Below the pieces are notes generated by a model. The model was not told where the DNA came from, did not search any database, and saw only the letters and a program-made list of their open reading frames with translations. Below are positions 7,520 through 14,986 of a stretch of DNA of 19,051 nucleotides, piece by piece (the stretch's first letter is position 1; every line of letters starts with the position of its first letter). The stretch is from an uncultured Gammaproteobacteria bacterium. GTDB taxonomy: Bacteria; Pseudomonadota; Gammaproteobacteria; PS1; Pseudothioglobaceae. The translations under genes were made by a program, and so were the position numbers. Where the stretch lies: assembly GCA_929200175.1 (NCBI GenBank), contig CAKMYR010000012.1, forward strand, positions 1 to 19,051, in the 5' to 3' direction.

Positions 7520-9436
7520 TTATTTTTTATCCTTTACTTCTTCAAAGTCAGCATCTACAACATCTTCATTTGAATCACTACTATTACTATCTTTAGTATT
7601 AGCATTATCAGCACTTGCTTTAGCATTAGCTTTTTCAGTAAGAGGTTTTGATTTTTCTGTTAAGTTTTGTATTTTGCTTTCAATTTCTTCTTTATTTTCA
7701 TCTTTGATAGCTTTTTCCAATTCCTTAATAGCATCATCAACTTGAGATTTTTCATCTTCAGATATTTCTTCTTTTAATTCTTCTACTAATTGTTTAGTAG
7801 AGTAAATTAAAGTATCAGCCATATTTTTTGTTGTGACTAATTCTTGAAATTTTTTATCCTCTTCAGAATGTGATTCTGCATCTTTAATCATTTTAGCTAT
7901 TTCGTCATCACTTAAGCCGCCTGATGCTTTAATAGTAATAGATTGCTCTTTGTTAGTTTTTTTATCTTTAGCAGAAACATTTAATATCCCATTAGAATCA
8001 AGATCAAATGTTACTTCAATTTGAGGTTGTCCTTTTGGAGCTGGAGATATTCCTTCTAAATTAAATTGACCTAATGATTTATTAGCTTTAGCTATTTCTC
8101 TTTCTCCTTGAAGAACATGTACTGTTACTGCAGATTGATTATCAGCAGCAGTGGAGAAAATTTGAGAAGCATTAGTTGGAATTGTAGTGTTTTTTTCAAT
8201 TAATTTAGTCATAACTCCACCCATTGTTTCAATTCCAAGTGATAAAGGAGTAACGTCTAAAAGTAGTACATCATTAACATCTCCACCTAAAACACCAGCT
8301 TGAATTGCAGCACCCATAGCTACAGCTTCATCAGGATTAACATCTCTTTTTGGCTCTTTATTAAAGAATGCTTTTACTTCTTGAGCAACTTTTGGCATAC
8401 GAGTAGAACCACCTACTAAAATAACTTCACCAATATCAGAATTACTAAGACCGGCATCTTTCATAGCGATTTTACAAGGCTCAATTGAGCGCTTTATTAA
8501 ATCATTAACTAAAGATTCTAATTTTGCTCTAGTTATTTTAATATTAAGATGTTTAGGACCATTAGCATCTGCGGTAATATATGGTAAATTTACTTCTGTT
8601 TGCTCACTGCTAGAAAGCTCAATTTTAGCTTTTTCTGCAGCTTCTTTTAAGCGTTGTAATGCTAGAGGATCATTTTTTAAATCAACACCTTGATCTTTTT
8701 TAAATTCATCAACCAAAAAATTCATTAATCTTTGGTCAAAATCTTCACCGCCTAAAAAAGTATCGCCGTTAGTTGATAATACTTCAAAATGCTTTTCACC
8801 ATCAATATCTTCCATTTCAATAATAGATACATCAAATGTTCCGCCACCTAAATCATAAACTACAACTTTTTTATCTCCTTTTAATTTATCAACACCATAA
8901 GCAAGTGCTGCTGCTGTTGGCTCATTAATTATGCGCTTTACATCTAATCCAGCAATTTGTCCAGCGTCTTTAGTTGCTTGGCGTTGACTATCATTAAAAT
9001 AAGCTGGAACAGTAATTACTGCTTCAGTAACTTTTTCTCCTAAATAATCTTCTGCGGTTTTTTTCATTTTTTCAATGATTTTTGCACTTACTTCAGGAGC
9101 GGCAATTTTCTTGCCTTTTACCTCAACCCAAGCATCACCATTATCAGCTTTGATTATTTTATAAGGTACAAGTTTTATATCTTTTTGTACAGCTTTTTCA
9201 TCAAATCTACGGCCAATTAAACGCTTAATTGCATATAAAGTGTTTTGCGGATTAGTTACTGCTTGGCGTTTTGCAGGCTGACCTACTAGTACTTCGTTGC
9301 TATCTTTAGGATAAGCTACAATTGAAGGTGTAGTGCGGTCGCCCTCAGAATTTTCAATAATTTTAATATCTTTACCATCCATGATTGAAACACATGAATT
9401 TGTTGTACCTAAATCAATACCTATAATTTTTGACAT
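7520..9436 (-). CDS. dnaK: Chaperone DnaK (Hsp70)
   Basis: ATP-dependent cytosolic chaperone that binds hydrophobic peptide stretches and works with DnaJ and GrpE. The 638 residues match E. coli DnaK in length. The nucleotide-binding domain has the phosphate loops IDLGTTNSCVS (7-17) and DLGGGTFDVS (195-204), with Thr200 equivalent to the autophosphorylated Thr199, and the VILVGGSTRMPKV signature (338-350). The conserved interdomain linker LLLDVTPL is at 391-398, followed by the substrate-binding beta sandwich and helical lid. The C-terminus ends with an acidic DADFEEVKDKK tail typical of proteobacterial DnaK. A G-rich Shine-Dalgarno (GGGGGA) lies 4 nt before the ATG, the clearest ribosome binding site in the minus-strand run and in keeping with high expression. 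It is preceded by a 62-bp gap after coaD holding a possible heat-shock promoter. Confidence 0.99.
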   Translation of the reverse strand: MSKIIGIDLGTTNSCVSIMDGKDIKIIENSEGDRTTPSIVAYPKDSNEVLVGQPAKRQAVTNPQNTLYAIKRLIGRRFDEKAVQKDIKLVPYKIIKADNGDAWVEVKGKKIAAPEVSAKIIEKMKKTAEDYLGEKVTEAVITVPAYFNDSQRQATKDAGQIAGLDVKRIINEPTAAALAYGVDKLKGDKKVVVYDLGGGTFDVSIIEMEDIDGEKHFEVLSTNGDTFLGGEDFDQRLMNFLVDEFKKDQGVDLKNDPLALQRLKEAAEKAKIELSSSEQTEVNLPYITADANGPKHLNIKITRAKLESLVNDLIKRSIEPCKIAMKDAGLSNSDIGEVILVGGSTRMPKVAQEVKAFFNKEPKRDVNPDEAVAMGAAIQAGVLGGDVNDVLLLDVTPLSLGIETMGGVMTKLIEKNTTIPTNASQIFSTAADNQSAVTVHVLQGEREIAKANKSLGQFNLEGISPAPKGQPQIEVTFDLDSNGILNVSAKDKKTNKEQSITIKASGGLSDDEIAKMIKDAESHSEEDKKFQELVTTKNMADTLIYSTKQLVEELKEEISEDEKSQVDDAIKELEKAIKDENKEEIESKIQNLTEKSKPLTEKANAKASADNANTKDSNSSDSNEDVVDADFEEVKDKK

Positions 9437-9472
9437 TTTATCCCCCGTTTTTTATCGTTTAGAATAGGTATT

Positions 9473-9497
9473 TATGGATTTTTTTTTTATAATCAAG
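9473..9497 (-). promoter_or_regulatory. Possible sigma-32-like promoter upstream of dnaK
   Basis: In the 62-bp coaD-dnaK gap the minus strand carries CTTGAT (9492-9497), close to the sigma-32 -35 element CTTGAA, and ATCCAT (9474-9479), which matches four of six bases of the -10 element CCCCAT. The spacer is 12 nt and A-rich, slightly shorter than the usual 13-17. Its place immediately upstream of dnaK is where a heat-shock promoter is expected. In such AT-rich sequence a chance match is possible. Confidence 0.35.
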
Positions 9498-9498
9498 T

Positions 9499-9981
9499 TT
9501 ATTTTGTTAGATTATTTTTTAATAAGTTTTCAACTGGCTTAGGAACAAATAAATTTACATCACCTCCTAATAGAAATATCTCTCGTACTATAGAAGAAGA
9601 GATATTTGCATATTTTTCAGATGGAATCATAAATAATGTTTCAATTTTATGATTAAGGCTTTTATTCATTCCAGCTAGTTGAAATTCATGTTCAAAATCA
9701 CTAATAGCACGCAGTCCACGTATAATAACTTGTACATTTTTTTTATCAGCAAAGTCTACTAAAAGATTATCAAAACTAAGTACTTCAATATTATTAATAT
9801 TTTTTAATGATTCTTTAGTAATTTTAACTCTGTCATTTATTTTTAAAAAAGGAGATTTTTTGTTATTTTGAGTAATTCCGATTATTAGCTTATCAAATAT
9901 TTTGCTAGCACGAATAATTATGTCAATATGTCCATTAGTTATTGGATCAAATGAGCCCGGATAAATTGCAATTTTTTTCAT
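9499..9981 (-). CDS. coaD: Phosphopantetheine adenylyltransferase
   Basis: Catalyses the penultimate step of coenzyme A synthesis: ATP plus 4'-phosphopantetheine to dephospho-CoA and pyrophosphate. Its 160 residues match the family. It is a nucleotidyltransferase fold with the N-terminal AIYPGSFDPITNGHID, where TNGH (15-18) is the (T/H)xGH ATP-binding motif, then IIRGLRAISDFEHEFQLAGMN (87-107) and ISSSIVRE (127-134), all diagnostic. The ATG overlaps the rsmD stop as ATGA, so translation is probably coupled. The rsmD-coaD pairing is widespread in bacteria. The pyrophosphate it releases is the substrate of the pyrophosphatase encoded two genes upstream, although pyrophosphatase serves many pathways. 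Confidence 0.97.
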   Translation of the reverse strand: MKKIAIYPGSFDPITNGHIDIIIRASKIFDKLIIGITQNNKKSPFLKINDRVKITKESLKNINNIEVLSFDNLLVDFADKKNVQVIIRGLRAISDFEHEFQLAGMNKSLNHKIETLFMIPSEKYANISSSIVREIFLLGGDVNLFVPKPVENLLKNNLTK

Positions 9982-10544
9982 AAAATTTTAATAAGGCAGT
10001 AATTTACTTGACCAGATTTTCCTTGTTTAATTATCTTCGTATTTTCTTTAAAAAAACTATGTACGTAGTTTTTATCAATTTTAAATTCAGATTCAATATA
10101 CATTTTACTCCCAGTAGCTACAAAATTGCCTTGATAAATTAATTGTAATACTTTTGGAATAATATTTTTATTAAATGGGGGGTCTATAAAGATAAAATCA
10201 AAAATTTTAGTATTTTTTTTAGCCAAAAAAATTAGCGCATCTTGATTAAATGCTTGGATTTTATTTGAATTTAATAACTTAATATTTTTTTCTATATTTT
10301 TAAAAGCTATAAAATTTTTTTCTATACTGATGACTTCTTTAGCTCCTCTTGATAATGCTTCAAAACTTAATGAGCCACTACCGGAAAATAAATCTAAATA
10401 GGTTTTATTATAAGATTCAAATTGAATCCAATTAAATAAAATTTCACGAATCTTAGAAGTAGTAGGTTTAAGTTCGATAGTATTAGTAAAATTTAGCTTT
10501 CTGGATTTGTATTTGCCTGCAACTATTTTAAAATAATTATTCAC
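9978..10544 (-). CDS. rsmD: 16S rRNA (guanine(966)-N2)-methyltransferase RsmD
   Basis: AdoMet-dependent enzyme that methylates N2 of G966 in the small-subunit rRNA during 30S assembly. The 188 residues show the family N-terminus IVAGKYKSRKL, a PTTSKIREILFNWI segment (28-40), the AdoMet-binding motif DLFSGSGSLSFEALSRGA (51-68), and the catalytic IDPPF (120-124). The start is GTG at 10542-10544; it places the conserved IVAGKYK seven residues in, as in relatives, and no in-frame ATG gives a better fit. It lies 30 bp after the RNase D-pyrophosphatase frame and overlaps coaD by 4 bp, so it probably belongs to the same transcript as both. Confidence 0.95.
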   Translation of the reverse strand: MNNYFKIVAGKYKSRKLNFTNTIELKPTTSKIREILFNWIQFESYNKTYLDLFSGSGSLSFEALSRGAKEVISIEKNFIAFKNIEKNIKLLNSNKIQAFNQDALIFLAKKNTKIFDFIFIDPPFNKNIIPKVLQLIYQGNFVATGSKMYIESEFKIDKNYVHSFFKENTKIIKQGKSGQVNYCLIKIL

Positions 10545-10574
10545 CTAATAAGTGATAGATAAGATAGTTAAAAT

Positions 10575-11102
10575 TTATTTTTTATAATTTTCGTAAGACT
10601 CTATTAATTCTTTTTTAGCTTCACTTGCATTTTGCCAGCCTTCAATCTTAACCCATTTATCTTTTTCAAGAGCTTTGTAATATTTAAAGAAATGCTCAAT
10701 CTTATCTTTAAGTATTGTATCAACATCATCAATATCGTTAATATTAGCGTAAGCAGGACATATTTTTTTAGTTGGTACAGATAATATTTTAGCATCTTCG
10801 CCAGCTTCATCAGTCATTTTAAGCACACCAATAGGACGCACTTTAATAACGCTATTATGAATTAAGGGATAAGGGGTAATAACCAATAAATCAGCAGGAT
10901 CTCCATCATTTGCTAAAGTTTCTGGTACAAAGCCATAGTTGCAAGGATAAAACATTGATGTAGGGATAAAACGATCAACGAACAAAGCATTAGTTTTTTT
11001 ATCAACTTCATATTTAACCGGCAATGAATTGCTAGGAATTTCAATTATAACGTTAATTTCATCAGGTATATTGCCAGCTGTTATGTTTGTAGAATTTTGC
11101 AT
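10575..11102 (-). CDS. ppa: Inorganic pyrophosphatase (probable independent product from internal start)
   Basis: Family I soluble pyrophosphatase, hydrolysing the pyrophosphate released by biosynthetic reactions. From the internal ATG it is 175 residues, almost exactly the E. coli length (176), and resembles that protein along its full length. Conserved active-site segments are EIPSNSLPVKYEVDKKTNAL (Glu21, Lys30), FYPCNYGFVPET, the metal-binding DGDPADLLV, GVLKMTDEAGEDAK, and FFKYYKALEKDKWVKIEGW. Nothing required for catalysis seems missing. Pyrophosphatase is normally an abundant essential enzyme, whereas RNase D is scarce and starts at a weak TTG here, so most pyrophosphatase probably comes from this ATG and its own Shine-Dalgarno. 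Native hexamer formation would be easier for the free form. Confidence 0.8.
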   Translation of the reverse strand: MQNSTNITAGNIPDEINVIIEIPSNSLPVKYEVDKKTNALFVDRFIPTSMFYPCNYGFVPETLANDGDPADLLVITPYPLIHNSVIKVRPIGVLKMTDEAGEDAKILSVPTKKICPAYANINDIDDVDTILKDKIEHFFKYYKALEKDKWVKIEGWQNASEAKKELIESYENYKK

Positions 11103-12134
11103 TTTTAATTCCTTTTTTAATATGTTATAACGCCACCCTTGGCAAAAATTTACCAGTCTATCGCCGCGGATATATTTTGTAATTGACTTGTTATTGCTAA
11201 TTACATTAACTGGTAAATTATACTTATTTGCTTTTTCTTTTATAAGTTTTTGTAGTACATTTTTTTTAATTTTTTCAGTTTTAGTTAGTGGTTTGTTGTT
11301 ATTAGTAGAAAATTTTATATTTTGAATTTCTTGATTGTTAGCGATAAAGGAATCAAGTTTTTTGATAAATTTATTTTGATTTTGGTATTTTTTATCCTCA
11401 TTAAAATATTTTATAATATCAGCATCTTTTATAATCCATTGTCTAGGTTTATTTTTAGAACGAGCATAATATTCTCTTAAGGATGCTAGTTTTGCTGCTA
11501 GTAATTTATCTTTATTATTAATTTTAGAAAAGCCTTTAAGTTTTTTCCATGCTTTTTCAATAGGCATTGAATATAATTCAGCATTTAGAAGTATTTTTAT
11601 TTCCTCTTCCATCCAAGTTGTTTTATTTTCTTTTTGAAGTTGGGCGAGCAATTTATAATAACTATTTAATAAATAACGCACATCAGATAATGCATATTCT
11701 ATCGCCTCTTTTGGTAGCGGTCTTATTTTCCAATCAAATCTAGTGTATGCCTTGTCAAGTTTTATTTTTTGTAAAATTTCAATTAATTTTTGATATGATA
11801 TTTGAAAATCATAATTAAGTAAATTAGCTGCTATTTGGGTATCAAAAATTAATTTAGGTAGTTGCTTTGAAAGATGATAAATAGCCGAAATATCTTGTTG
11901 AGCAGAATGGAGAATCCATAAACAATTTTTTTGATAAAGTTTAGCAAACAAAATATCAAGATTATCAAGCGCTAAGACATCAATACAATCAATATTATTT
12001 TTAGTAGCAATTTGAATTAAACATAATTGTGGATAGTAAGTATTAGTGTATTTAAATTCTGTATCAATAGCAATCTTGGTTTGATTTTTAATAGAATTAA
12101 CAAAAATTTCCAGCTCGGATTTTGTGGTTATCAA
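10575..12134 (-). CDS. rnd: In-frame fusion of RNase D (N-terminal) and inorganic pyrophosphatase (C-terminal)
   Basis: A single 519-residue frame. Residues 1-344 are RNase D, a 3'-5' exoribonuclease of the DEDD-Y family that trims tRNA and other stable RNA 3' ends. Exo I is IAIDTEF (Asp24, Glu26), Exo II HSAQQDISAIY (Asp81), Exo III YALSDVRYLL (Tyr147, Asp151), followed by an HRDC-like helical region (about 195-265) and a Lys/Asn-rich stretch. Residues 345-519 are a complete family I pyrophosphatase. No stop codon separates them; the junction reads KKELK-MQNSTN. The start is a TTG at 12132-12134: the MITT that follows aligns with the beginning of E. coli RNase D, itself reported to start at UUG, and the next in-frame Met (175) lies past all the catalytic motifs. 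A fusion protein is predicted, but the internal ribosome site (see 11100-11114) suggests free pyrophosphatase is also made. An assembly error removing a stop cannot be excluded. Confidence 0.88.
   Translation of the reverse strand: MITTKSELEIFVNSIKNQTKIAIDTEFKYTNTYYPQLCLIQIATKNNIDCIDVLALDNLDILFAKLYQKNCLWILHSAQQDISAIYHLSKQLPKLIFDTQIAANLLNYDFQISYQKLIEILQKIKLDKAYTRFDWKIRPLPKEAIEYALSDVRYLLNSYYKLLAQLQKENKTTWMEEEIKILLNAELYSMPIEKAWKKLKGFSKINNKDKLLAAKLASLREYYARSKNKPRQWIIKDADIIKYFNEDKKYQNQNKFIKKLDSFIANNQEIQNIKFSTNNNKPLTKTEKIKKNVLQKLIKEKANKYNLPVNVISNNKSITKYIRGDRLVNFCQGWRYNILKKELKMQNSTNITAGNIPDEINVIIEIPSNSLPVKYEVDKKTNALFVDRFIPTSMFYPCNYGFVPETLANDGDPADLLVITPYPLIHNSVIKVRPIGVLKMTDEAGEDAKILSVPTKKICPAYANINDIDDVDTILKDKIEHFFKYYKALEKDKWVKIEGWQNASEAKKELIESYENYKK
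11100..11114 (-). promoter_or_regulatory. Internal Shine-Dalgarno and ATG for ppa inside the rnd frame
   Basis: On the minus strand AAGGA (11110-11114) stands 7 nt before the ATG at 11100-11102, an ideal spacing. The ATG is exactly where stand-alone pyrophosphatases begin. This is one of the better ribosome sites in the window, while the upstream rnd TTG has no visible Shine-Dalgarno. It decides that ppa probably keeps its own translation start despite being in frame with rnd. Confidence 0.65.
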
Positions 12135-12272
12135 AATAATATATTATTAGTTAGTTATAGCTATTTTATCAATAATTAATATTGGTATATATTTTTATGA
12201 GATAATCGAAGTTTTATTTAATAAAAAATACTTTCAAATATCATATAAATTTTTAAATGTTTTTTAATACCA
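12135..12272. promoter_or_regulatory. Divergent intergenic region between rnd-ppa and ntrY
   Basis: A 138-bp, extremely AT-rich gap between two genes transcribed away from each other, so it should hold promoters for both directions. On the minus strand TTGATA (12167-12172) is a good -35 match with weak -10-like TAATAA 17 nt downstream. No convincing hexamer pair was found for ntrY. A 14-nt palindrome, AATAATATATTATT (12135-12148), abuts the rnd start but is simple AT sequence. No Shine-Dalgarno is visible before either start. Confidence 0.4.
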
Positions 12273-14402
12273 ATGAATATATTAAAAAATAATCCACCAA
12301 TATGGTTTTGGTCTTTAACATTTTTAGTATCAATATTTTCTGTTGTGTATTTAGGATTAAGTCCTGAGCTTATAAATACAAATTTACCATTTATTTTAGC
12401 TGCTTACAATGTATTAATGAGTTTGTTGGCTGTTTACTATATTTTTATTAATACTAAAAAAATAAAGCATAATTATGAAAATAATGTCGTAGGCTCAAAT
12501 TTCACTTGGTCATTCATTAAGATAATACCGATTTTAACATTGTTGCCAATGTTGTCTTTTTACATATTTTCTTTTCAGTCAATCCAAGATAATTTAAAAA
12601 AGGCGGCACGAAATTTTGACAATTTTAATAATAAAATTGTAGCCAATATGGATGATTTATATAAAAACACTCATGAATCAAGGTTTGAAATATATTTTAA
12701 CTATACTTTTGATTTATTTAGTTTAATAAATTCTGTTGATAGTAAAAATGAAGAATATAAAAATATAATAGATTCATTACTTAATAGGTTAGTGCAAGAT
12801 GGGTTGGCTTGTAAATTAAGTTTATTTAATAGTAAAAATGAGTTAATAGTAGAGACAGAAAATACCGAGCAATGTTTTCCATTACATAAAGATAAAGTTA
12901 ATTCTGATAAACATTATATTTTTATTGAAAATGAAAAAGATAATTTAATTCAAATAAAATTACATCTTGAAGATATAGAAGGGCTAGAAGAATATAATGT
13001 ATTGTCTGCTATTTATCCTTCTAATACTGATTTGACTTTATTATTAAGGCAGTTAGGTAATTTTAAAGAATCTATTAAAAATGCTAAACTTGAAATAAGC
13101 ACAACTATTATTGAAACTAGGTTTTTAATTGATTTTTCTACTACTATTTTGCTTACTATTTTAATCGCTTTGGTTGTTGTGCTTAAAATGATAGATAAAT
13201 TTATGTTACCTATGAATAATTTATCTGCAGCCACAAAAGAAATTGCAAAAGGCAATTATGATATATTGGTTTATGAAAAAGAAAAGAGTGATATAAATCA
13301 ATTAATTGTTCAATTTAATGAAATGGCTAGAAAAATTAGAGATTCTCGCCATGGGCTTGATACTCATAATTTATATTTAGAAACTATTCTTAAATATTCG
13401 TATGGAGTTATTGGTCTTGATGAAGAAAAAAGAATAAGATTTATCAATCCTATTATTAGAAAAATGTTATTAATTAAAGAAGAGCAACAATTTATTAATA
13501 AAACATGCGATGATATAGTTAGTCATAATAAATATTTACAGCCATTATTTAAAATAGTACAAGATAATCTTGATGAAAATATCATTGAATGGAGTAAAGA
13601 AATAGAGTTGCCATTAGATGGTAAAAATTATTTATTAATTTGTCAAGGAGCTACATTAGAGGCGAATGATAAAGTTCTAGGTTATGTTATTATTGTACAA
13701 GATATTTCAAAACTTAGTAGGGCGCAGAAAAAAGCAGCCTGGGGAGAAATAGCGGTTCGTATGGCACATGAAATTAAAAATCCTTTGACTCCAATTTTAT
13801 TATCAGCTCAACGCCTTAGAAATAATTTTTTAGATAATTTAAATAACAAAGATTTAGAAATTATTGATAAAACCACTAATGTCATTATTGAGCAAGTTGA
13901 ATCTATAAATTCTATGGTTAGTGCCTTTGCTGATTATGCCAATATTCCAACAATTAAACGCAAATTAGTTGATTTAAATTTATTAATAAATCAATCAATT
14001 GCGCTTTATGATGCCCAAGATTTTGTTATTGAATTTGATCTTTCTGGAGATATTCCTAAATTATTATTAGATTCAAATAGTATATCTAGGGTATTGATTA
14101 ATTTAGTTAAAAATTCTACAGAATCAACTGAGAAAAAAGATGATTTAGTTGTAAATATTTCAACAAGATATTCAAAAGCAGAAGGTTCAGTTTATTTAGT
14201 TGTTAAAGATAATGGAGATGGATTTAGTGATTCTGTGATTGATGATGTGTTTGAGCCTTATGTTACTACTAAGGTTAAAGGTAGCGGGCTTGGTATGGCA
14301 ATTGTACAAAATATTATAGAGCAGCATGATGGCAAAATTTTTGCATCTAATATTAAACCAAATGGTGCTATGATTACTATTAAATTTAATTATAAAGAAT
14401 AA
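12273..14402 (+). CDS. ntrY: NtrY-type membrane sensor histidine kinase
   Basis: Sensor kinase of the NtrY family, 709 residues, expected to autophosphorylate and pass the phosphate to the regulator encoded 11 bp downstream. Hydrophobic segments at about 11-30, 38-60 and 81-102 are followed by a roughly 180-residue probably periplasmic region, a fourth segment near 286-305, a HAMP-like linker (306-360) and a PAS domain (about 365-475). The kinase core has the phospho-acceptor His499 in AVRMAHEIKNPLTPI, the N box around Asn614 (LVKNSTES), the G1 motif DNGDG (646-650), EPYVTTK, and G2 GSGLGMAI (670-677). All catalytic boxes are intact. Family members respond to nitrogen, redox or envelope signals; the signal here is unknown. 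The ATG has no obvious Shine-Dalgarno. First gene of the plus-strand ntrYX-trkAH cluster. Confidence 0.93.
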   Translation: MNILKNNPPIWFWSLTFLVSIFSVVYLGLSPELINTNLPFILAAYNVLMSLLAVYYIFINTKKIKHNYENNVVGSNFTWSFIKIIPILTLLPMLSFYIFSFQSIQDNLKKAARNFDNFNNKIVANMDDLYKNTHESRFEIYFNYTFDLFSLINSVDSKNEEYKNIIDSLLNRLVQDGLACKLSLFNSKNELIVETENTEQCFPLHKDKVNSDKHYIFIENEKDNLIQIKLHLEDIEGLEEYNVLSAIYPSNTDLTLLLRQLGNFKESIKNAKLEISTTIIETRFLIDFSTTILLTILIALVVVLKMIDKFMLPMNNLSAATKEIAKGNYDILVYEKEKSDINQLIVQFNEMARKIRDSRHGLDTHNLYLETILKYSYGVIGLDEEKRIRFINPIIRKMLLIKEEQQFINKTCDDIVSHNKYLQPLFKIVQDNLDENIIEWSKEIELPLDGKNYLLICQGATLEANDKVLGYVIIVQDISKLSRAQKKAAWGEIAVRMAHEIKNPLTPILLSAQRLRNNFLDNLNNKDLEIIDKTTNVIIEQVESINSMVSAFADYANIPTIKRKLVDLNLLINQSIALYDAQDFVIEFDLSGDIPKLLLDSNSISRVLINLVKNSTESTEKKDDLVVNISTRYSKAEGSVYLVVKDNGDGFSDSVIDDVFEPYVTTKVKGSGLGMAIVQNIIEQHDGKIFASNIKPNGAMITIKFNYKE

Positions 14403-14413
14403 CTGGAGGTTTT

Positions 14414-14968
14414 ATGATAATTGGTAATATTCTTATTATTGATGATGAAGAGATAAATTCTGAAACGATAAAAGATACCTTAGAAGATGTTAACTATAAT
14501 GTTGTTTTATCAAGAAATGCTGAGCAAGCCAAAATTTTAATTAAAGAGCAAGATTTTGATTTAATAATGATGGATGTTTGGATGCCGGGACAAGATGGTA
14601 TGTCTTTATTAGCTGAATGGATGGAAGCTGGAATTTCTATCCCAATTGTTATGATGTCAGGTCATGCCGAACATGTAGATGTAGTTAGGTCTATTAAGCT
14701 TGGAGCTACTGATTTTTTAAAAAAACCATTGCATGATATATTGCCATTAGTGCGTAAAATTTTAAGTGAAAAAATAACTAATACTAATTCAAAAATTAAT
14801 GGTATTAATTTTCATTTACCCTTAAAATCTGCTAGAGATCTTTTTGAAATTGAGTATTTTAAATATCATTTGAAAAATAATAATAATAATATAGCAAAAG
14901 TAGCTGAATTAGCTGATTTAGAAAAAACAACATTGTATCGTAAATTAAAAAATTTAGGCTTAAAATAA
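14414..14968 (+). CDS. ntrX: Mini-NtrX: receiver plus Fis-type helix-turn-helix, no AAA+ domain
   Basis: Cognate response regulator of the NtrY kinase, only 184 residues against about 450 for usual NtrX. The receiver (1-118) is complete: acidic pocket Asp10/Asp11, phospho-acceptor Asp54 in MMDVWMPG, Ser82, and Lys104 in KKP. After a linker of about 20 residues comes a Fis-type helix-turn-helix (about 138-182) containing LKSARDLFEIEYFKYHL and LEKTTLYRKLKNLG, a pattern like the C-terminus of NtrX proteins. The sigma-54-contacting AAA+ ATPase, with its Walker A and GAFTGA motifs, is entirely absent, and the short linker leaves no room for a hidden remnant. The size and layout resemble RegA/PrrA/ActR, but the helix-turn-helix sequence and kinase partner point to NtrX. 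A strong Shine-Dalgarno (TGGAGG) lies 4 nt before the ATG. It probably binds DNA and acts without sigma-54. Confidence 0.9.
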   Translation: MIIGNILIIDDEEINSETIKDTLEDVNYNVVLSRNAEQAKILIKEQDFDLIMMDVWMPGQDGMSLLAEWMEAGISIPIVMMSGHAEHVDVVRSIKLGATDFLKKPLHDILPLVRKILSEKITNTNSKINGINFHLPLKSARDLFEIEYFKYHLKNNNNNIAKVAELADLEKTTLYRKLKNLGLK

Positions 14969-14986
14969 AATAATAGAGTATTAAAA

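Noticed and set aside
10604..10810. A 68-codon minus-strand frame inside ppa
   Set aside because: Out-of-frame shadow of a well-conserved pyrophosphatase coding region.
12135..12148. 14-nt palindrome AATAATATATTATT next to the rnd start
   Set aside because: Simple AT sequence in a very AT-rich gap; not enough to call an operator.
13013..13255. An 80-codon minus-strand frame antisense to ntrY
   Set aside because: Antisense to the membrane segment and HAMP region of ntrY; hydrophobic translation is explained by the complementary codons.
14414..14968. Calling the short response regulator RegA/PrrA/ActR
   Set aside because: Length and layout match, but its helix-turn-helix sequence, its NtrY partner and the trkAH context fit an NtrX with the central domain removed.
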